Assembly: GCF_019059575.1 (NCBI RefSeq)
Contig: NW_024881503.1
Coordinates: 372,001 to 436,000 of the forward strand
Direction: 5' to 3'
From: Amphibalanus amphitrite
Lineage: Eukaryota; Arthropoda; Thecostraca; Balanomorpha; Balanidae
Length of the DNA stretch: 64,000 nucleotides
The position numbers and the translations under genes were made by a program. The stretch's first letter is position 1, and each line of letters opens with the position of its first letter. The notes beneath the pieces are model-generated. The model had not been told where the DNA came from. It was given only the letters and a program-made list of their open reading frames with translations, and did not search any database. Shown piece after piece: positions 58,830 to 64,000 of this stretch.

Positions 58830-60019
58830 TAGGGGAGAGTGGGGAAAGATGCCCAGGGTTTTACTATGTCATATATTATTCGAAAATGACGATCGGAAAG
58901 CAAAAATTTGGAGTTTCAACGGAAGCGGACATCATTTTTCTCCAAAAATATCACACTTTCGTGCTTGAAATATGATAATTTTTTTTGCTAGGTATTAAGC
59001 ATTTTCCTAAAGAAGTGAAAGGGGGCATCTTACCCCACACTCCACAGGGTGGGAAAGACGCCCCCTGGGGTTGGGAAGATGCCCCCTGCACTATAAGTGA
59101 CATAAATGGGCACGTGAATCGCCTGAAGGAATCATTAGTCCCTTCGAGCCTGCAGTAGACACCAAACGTCATCGCAAGGGCCCTCAAAAGTAGTCGAAAG
59201 GGGCTTCAGAGGTCATCGTTAGGGCCAGCATAGTCCAGCGCGGCCAAACAAGCCTCCGTGGTGGCGTTCGGAGACCATTGTGGGGCCCTTATAGGTCTTC
59301 ATGATGCTTGAGGGCCCTCGAGCCCATCGTGGGGACCTCAGATGCCAGCGCGGCCCGTGGAGCCAACGTGGGAGCCCTCAAAGGATATCGTGAGGGGCCC
59401 TGGAGCCAATAATGGGGCCCACAGAGGCCGTCGTGAGGGCTCTCAGAGTCAGATGCCGCCCAAAAAGTCGCTGTGTGGGCCGAGAGACCGGCAGGGGGAG
59501 CACCCGACCGTACTGGACTCTCAATAGTCCCAAATCGGCTTTTGTCTCTCATCACAAGTATGTAATAGATGATTTGACGGGCTGCTTGAAGGACAGCCTA
59601 GTGATTTAGGGGGGCGTCTTTCCCTATCAGGACAGGGGGCATCTTACCCAAAGGTACAGAGGTAACATTAAATGAGTACAATTTGTAAGCCATAAAACTA
59701 CACCCTGAAACAAACTGTTTGGGACACAGTACACGCATGTTTATGTATCACGACTATAGCAAGGGACGCAAATAGTATCTACCTTCTTTGATATTAACAA
59801 TGTTTTGACACCAAAATATTTTTTGAAAGCAGCAAATAAAAAACATGCAATCACCAGCCAGCCGTTGCCCAACTGAGCTTCGTAAATTTTTGTGCAGTTA
59901 ACAAGACAGGCTTCCGCTTTACGCTAAGAACATTAATTTCCAGGTTCGATTCTTTGTTTCGCCGCTAGAGGGGGTGGGGCGTCTTTCCCACCCTGGGCAT
60001 CTTACCCCACTCTCCCCTA
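58830..60019. mobile_element. TA-flanked element with repeated GGCATCTTACCCC ends
   Basis: Runs from GGGGAGAGTGGGGAAAGATG to a mirror-image end CATCTTACCCCACTCTCCCC, flanked by TA at 58830-58831 and 60018-60019. Element I shows the empty site (gggtatcatcgg near 42207). Subterminal copies of gggggcatcttaccc and ggggcgtctttccc occur inside. No transposase recognised. Confidence 0.8.
59190..59470. repeat. Degenerate minisatellite in the TA-flanked element
   Basis: Irregular units of about 36 bases with the core gggccctcgagcccatcgtggg. Open frames here are repeat artefacts. Confidence 0.65.
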
Positions 60020-60178
60020 TCATTGGCTTTCTCTCGTGACGGGCAGCACGCTCGTTTTTTTTTCGCGAAGCTCTAGCTCCATTAGGGGCCAAACGCGAGG
60101 GGGGGGGGGGGGCGTACCAACTGACCGTCCCCTTGTGCCGTCGAAGGACTCAACATGGCCTGTGCCGGCGAGGGTTGA

Positions 60179-60955
60179 CCCGCGCCGGGCCGGGGGTTAT
60201 TGAAGACCCCCCCCCCCTGCGGCTTTTCGCAGATACCTCAAAAACGGCGACGCGGAGGGTCGCCGTTTTTGGCACACCCCGTTTGTGCATCTTATCCGCA
60301 CATGTTGTGAAAATTTCAGACCCAGGGCTCAGGTCAGGTCACCAGGTCACGTCAAGTGACCTCACCTCAGAAAAAGTTTTTATCCTCGTCATAGCTACAC
60401 TGACTGTCAGGTCAGGTCAGGTCAGGTCAGGTCAAAGTAAAAATTATCGATGTTTGGCTTGTTCACATGTTGGGCTCTGGCCGCGGTCATACAAGTCAGA
60501 TTAGGCTCATTTTTGGTTTACACACTTGTGAATAGATGCTTTAGATACCCTGAGGGTACCAAACTTGTACTTAGCTCTTCAGGTCAGGGTCAGGTCATCA
60601 AAGGTTACGGAAATCTTATATCATGCATCGGTCACATGACACATGTTTTATGGTCCATTTAGGCCATAGATTTCCAATTCAATGTCGTTTATGTCATTTG
60701 AGGTCATTTTCAGTTGAATTAAGCTTAGGTCAGGCCATTTTCAGGTCAAAAAAGGCGAAATTTTAAAGTTGGAATTTTTCAACAAAAAAGGTATTTATTG
60801 GATGCAGTTTGATCTCAGAAACACGATGATGGTGCTATTTTTATTGGTGTACAATGTCAAATTTCATACAAGGTCATTTATTAAAAAAGTGGGTACAATG
60901 TCATTTATTCCGTTTTTTTCGTAAAGTAAAAAAATTGAAATAAAATATAAATATA
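60179..60955. mobile_element. TTAA-type element K, right-truncated
   Basis: Starts CCCGCGCCGGGCCGGGGG directly after J. The end module resembles A; the body from about 60430 resembles C (cttgttcacatgttgggctc; agataccctgagggtaccaa). Contains five tandem AGGTC units near 60408-60434. Stops at the AT microsatellite. Confidence 0.65.
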
Positions 60956-60960
60956 AATTT

Positions 60961-60962
<2 letters not shown>

Positions 60963-61047
<85 letters not shown>
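60963..61047. repeat. (AT)n microsatellite
   Basis: About 42 AT units where element K is interrupted. Confidence 0.97.
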
Positions 61048-61049
<2 letters not shown>

Positions 61050-61489
61050 GAATAGTTCGGAAGCAGGTTCTCTTTTATGCAAGTTTTGTTAAACACAACA
61101 GCATAATGGGCACTTATCTTCTTCTTATTAAGACTTTCGAGGCGGCGAATGCACTGTCGAGGTTCGGGTTCGTGAGAATGTGAAATATTACCAAAAGATG
61201 TCATAAGTACAAAATATCATAGCTATATTGTTGTTCGACGTTTCGATCTATCAGAGATCATTTTCAAGAAAATTACAGTCACACAGTTTTAGAAGTCATA
61301 CTTTGAGATAAATGGGTTCAATTACATTTTTGGAACAAATATTACGGATATGATACTAAAACCAGTATAACGCCTTTTGGGGCGACTAACGGAGCGAGCG
61401 AGAGGGTGGGCCTTGCACGTGCGAAATTTCGAGGGGGTACCTCCAACTGACTTGTGCACGGCACATTACTAACCGGTCTCTAGCGATGT
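61048..61489. other. No gene recognised
   Basis: Possibly part of the Penelope-like 3' region: contains gttcgacgtttcgatctatc, a type of sequence often seen near Penelope ends, but this is only a resemblance. Confidence 0.3.
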
Positions 61490-62055
61490 GCCAAATTTGA
61501 GCACAATCGGCCCAGCCGTTCTCGAGATCTGGAAGCGGCACCCTGCACGTGCGCACGTGCAAAATGGGTCCCAACTGACTTGTGCACGGCACCCTACTAA
61601 CTGGTCCCTAACCGTGTACCAAATTTGAGCGCCATCGGTCCAGCCGTTCTCGAGATCTGGAAACGACCCCTGCACGTGCGCACGTGCAGCAGCACCCCAA
61701 CTCTGGCACATGGATATGCAGTGCCTAGTGGGTGCCTACCTACATGCCAACTTTCAGCGCAATCGGCCAAGTAGTTACCGAGATATTGCAACAATTCCAA
61801 AACTGACACCTCTTCGTTTTGCACGTGGCACGTGCATAAGGGGTCACCCACATGCATCGGGAATAGTCCAATACTTGGTAGAAGGAATGAAGCTACCCTA
61901 CAAAAATTACCGCGTGTAAATCGGTCCAGTGGTTGCTGAGATATAAGCCTCGCAAAAGCGTCCGCACGGCCGGCCGGCCGGCCGGCCGCTCATACTCAGA
62001 AATTTCTGTTAATCTAAGGAAAGACTACGCTCGCTTCGCTCGCTCCGTAACTATT
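61490..62055. repeat. Tandem array of about 128-base units
   Basis: The core atcggnccagnngttnncgagat recurs at 61506, 61634, 61762 and 61920, i.e. spacings of 128, 128 and 158. Units also carry cacgtgcgcacgtgc. The last unit runs into a GGCCGG repeat. Shared in part with 25150-25400. Confidence 0.75.
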
Positions 62056-62209
62056 CAGTCGATGAGTCACAGCATTCAAAACAAAATAACACACTTTTGT
62101 TTTCGTACACGAGCTATAACCCTAAACACATTCGTTCATCCTCCGCGAAGGAAGGTCACATCAAAAACACCATAGCGAGATACGTACGCGCATATGACAG
62201 ATAACTCAG

Positions 62210-63277
62210 TCAACCCGCCGCGAGTACTTTGTCGTACAGTGATAGAGATGTGTTCTGCTTTGTCTGAATGTTGATGATTGGCTTTTTGTCGCGAATGTAC
62301 ACTGTTTCAAGTGTGACGAGCCGTCTACGATCCTGACAGTGTGCTAGGATGGATGTGTTGGTCACGAGATCGTCACGTGTGAGTGCGGTGTTGTGATGCT
62401 CTGTGTAGTGTTTCTTGGGGGCTCCGTCCTGCAGGTGCATTGTGAGACGTCTGCTCAGAGACGTTGTGGTGTGACCAATGTAGTATACTTCGCGGGTCGC
62501 GCAGTCCCCGGCTGTACATTTAAACTGGTATACTACATTGGTCTGCTTGAGTGTTGCCGTGCTGCGTGTGGGATTGTTTTGCATCACCAGTGAGGATGTC
62601 TTGGGGCTAGTGTAGTAGACCTGAACTACCAGTCGCTGTTCCCCATCTGTAGGTTGGCAGTTACGGCGAACAATGCCGCGGATCACCTGCTCATCCGTCT
62701 TCCATGTTGGAGACATCGTGCTGCGGCAGTACACTTTTAGCTCGTCTTTCTTTGTCTTTGGCTCCTTGTTTGTCACATGGTTCTCAAGCATGTTTTTTAC
62801 AGCGTCGTCAAACATGGAATTGCTGTACCCATTATCTACTAGGATCTTACGAACCCTCTCAAGTTCAGTGTGAAGTAGATCCCAAGTCGAGCAGTGTTTC
62901 ATGGCCCGTCTAATGTACGCCCTTATGACACCTGATTTGTACGAGTCAGTGACGTCACCCTCCCCATTCATGCACCTGCCGAGGTCAGTTGGCTTCCGAT
63001 ACACATCTGTGACGAATTCACCACTGCTGCAATCAATCATGACGTCCAAAAATGGCAGCTTCTGTCCTACGCTATGGTCAACTGTGAAATTTAAAACTGA
63101 TTCCTGGCCTAGTATCATGCGCAGCAGGTCTAACTTTTCAGCATTTTCGACGTCAACAAAAATGTCATCTACATAACGATAGTACATGAACGGTTTGACA
63201 TCATCACAGAGCAGCACTTTCCTGTCGACATAGGACATGTAGGCTTGGGCAAACAGAACGCCTAGTGCGGATCCCAT
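62210..63277 (-). CDS. Penelope-like element: C-terminal RT plus GIY-YIG endonuclease
   Basis: Minus-strand, open to the stop at 62210. The element's own sequence starts at the MGSALGVLFAQAY motif (ATG at 63277); the upstream extension of the frame to 63322 is antisense of the neighbouring copy. Contains YRYVDDIFVDV (catalytic VDD), then KLPFLDVMI and YRKPTDLGRC, the pattern of Penelope RTs, a charged linker, and a GIY-YIG domain (CATREVYYIGHTTTSLSRRL, then HTALTRDDL-like spacing and LETVYI). This pair of domains is diagnostic for canonical Penelope-like elements. RT motifs before MGSALG are missing, so the copy is 5'-truncated; the remaining frame is intact. Confidence 0.9.
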   Translation of the reverse strand: MGSALGVLFAQAYMSYVDRKVLLCDDVKPFMYYRYVDDIFVDVENAEKLDLLRMILGQESVLNFTVDHSVGQKLPFLDVMIDCSSGEFVTDVYRKPTDLGRCMNGEGDVTDSYKSGVIRAYIRRAMKHCSTWDLLHTELERVRKILVDNGYSNSMFDDAVKNMLENHVTNKEPKTKKDELKVYCRSTMSPTWKTDEQVIRGIVRRNCQPTDGEQRLVVQVYYTSPKTSSLVMQNNPTRSTATLKQTNVVYQFKCTAGDCATREVYYIGHTTTSLSRRLTMHLQDGAPKKHYTEHHNTALTRDDLVTNTSILAHCQDRRRLVTLETVYIRDKKPIINIQTKQNTSLSLYDKVLAAG

Positions 63278-64000
63278 TGTCGAAAGGAAAGTGCTGCTCT
63301 GTGATGATGTCAAACCGTTCATGTACTATCGTTATGTAGATGACATTTTTGTTGACGTCGAAAATGCTGAAAAGTTAGACCTGCTGCGCATGAAACTAGG
63401 CCAGGAATCAGTTTTAAATTTCACAGTTGACCATAGCGTAGGACAGAAGCTGCCATTTTTGGACGTCATGATTGATTGCAGCAGTGGTGAATTCGTCACA
63501 GATGTGTATCGGAAGCCAACTGACCTCGGCAGGTGCATGAATGGGGAGGGTGACGTCACTGACTCGTACAAATCAGGTGTCATAAGGGCGTACATTAGAC
63601 GGGCCATGAAACACTGCTCGACTTGGGATCTACTTCACACTGAACTTGAGAGGGTTCGTAAGATCCTAGTAGATAATGGGTACAGCAATTCCATGTTTGA
63701 CGACGCTGTAAAAAACATGCTTGAGAACCATGTGACAAACAAGGAGCCAAAGACAAAGAAAGACGAGCTAAAAGTGTACTACCGCAGCACGATGTCTCCA
63801 ACATGGAAGACGGATGAGCAGGTGATCCGCGGTATTGTTCGCCGTAACTGCCAACCTACAGATGGGGAACAGCGACTGGTAGTTCAGGTCTACTACACTA
63901 GCCCCAAGACATCCTCACTGGTGATGCAAAACAATCCCACACGCAGCACGGCAACACTCAAGCAGACCAATGTAGTATACCAGTTTAAATGTACAGCCGG
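63278..64000 (+). CDS. Second Penelope-like copy, inverted, cut by window end
   Basis: Plus-strand near-copy of 62500-63230, beginning near gaaaggaaagtgctgctctg and open to the last base. It covers the RT from just before YRYVDDIF through YRKPTDLGRC to the start of the GIY-YIG region. It differs from the first copy by a few residues (for example MKLGQE versus MILGQE). Head-to-head with the first copy, with a spacer of about 47 bases (63231-63277). Confidence 0.88.

Larger units (their letters stand above)
58090..60178. mobile_element. TTAA-flanked element J, interrupted
   Basis: TTAA at 58090-58093; right flank TTGA (60175-60178). Left end simple: CCCCCGCCGGCACAGGGG. Right end complex: CCCCTTGTGCCG, spacer, GGCCTGTGCCGGCGAGGG. 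Same family as I and E. Without the nested element its length is about 893 bases, matching I (887) and E (892). Confidence 0.85.

Noticed and set aside
59820-59965. tRNA-like motifs (gcccaactgagct and ggttcgattc)
   Set aside because: They are on opposite strands and cannot form one cloverleaf; no acceptor stem found.
63332-63804. Minus-strand open frames near the window end
   Set aside because: Antisense to the second Penelope-like copy and matching antisense frames of the first.

Overview
The window looks like arthropod genomic DNA, most likely from a crustacean; a barnacle is possible but not shown. The evidence is four intron-containing cuticle protein genes with an RR-type chitin-binding domain, metazoan DEG/ENaC channel genes, and animal LINE, Gypsy, Penelope, hAT, pogo and TTAA-type DNA transposons. 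There is no operon structure, CRISPR array, rRNA gene or convincing tRNA gene. Most of the sequence is transposon-derived.

Layout. 1-12.4 kb holds no host gene that I can support; it contains TTAA-flanked elements, a 1.6-kb palindrome and GC-rich minisatellite-like DNA. 12.4-13.8 kb is cuticle gene 1 (CPR1). 14.9-24.7 kb is a LINE (ORF1 end, then endonuclease/reverse transcriptase ORF2) split by a complete minus-strand Ty3/Gypsy element (17232-23771) with target duplication ACTC, a tRNA-Trp-type primer site and an extra partial LTR. 25-31.5 kb is repeats, an older LINE copy and one possible orphan exon. 31.6-34.7 kb is CPR2, with a TTAA element in each intron. 34.7-41.2 kb and 45.1-51.6 kb are two copies of a segmental duplication, each carrying a minus-strand, intronless DEG/ENaC channel gene: copy 1 is frameshifted at a CCG repeat, copy 2 is open and carries a polyproline tract of about 85 residues. 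CPR3 (44.2-45.0 kb) has a premature stop in its tail; CPR4 (56.8-57.7 kb) has a tail frameshift. 58-62 kb is nested elements and tandem repeats. 62.2-64.0 kb holds two head-to-head Penelope-like copies (RT plus GIY-YIG), the second running off the end.

How the parts relate. The four cuticle genes share a promoter block (paired inverted repeats, TATATAAG, TCATTC initiator) and the same three-exon structure. Their 5' and 3' halves occur in all four combinations, which points to recombination within the cluster.

The most unusual signal is a set of at least ten roughly 0.9-1.2-kb TTAA-flanked non-autonomous elements (piggyBac-like in target and CCC ends). Each carries an element-specific terminal tag once at one end and twice at the other, plus G-tract/C-tract palindromes at both ends. 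Related interiors occur with different tags, and both reciprocal empty sites are present in the segmental duplication. The interiors are dense in AGGTCA/TGACCT half-sites.
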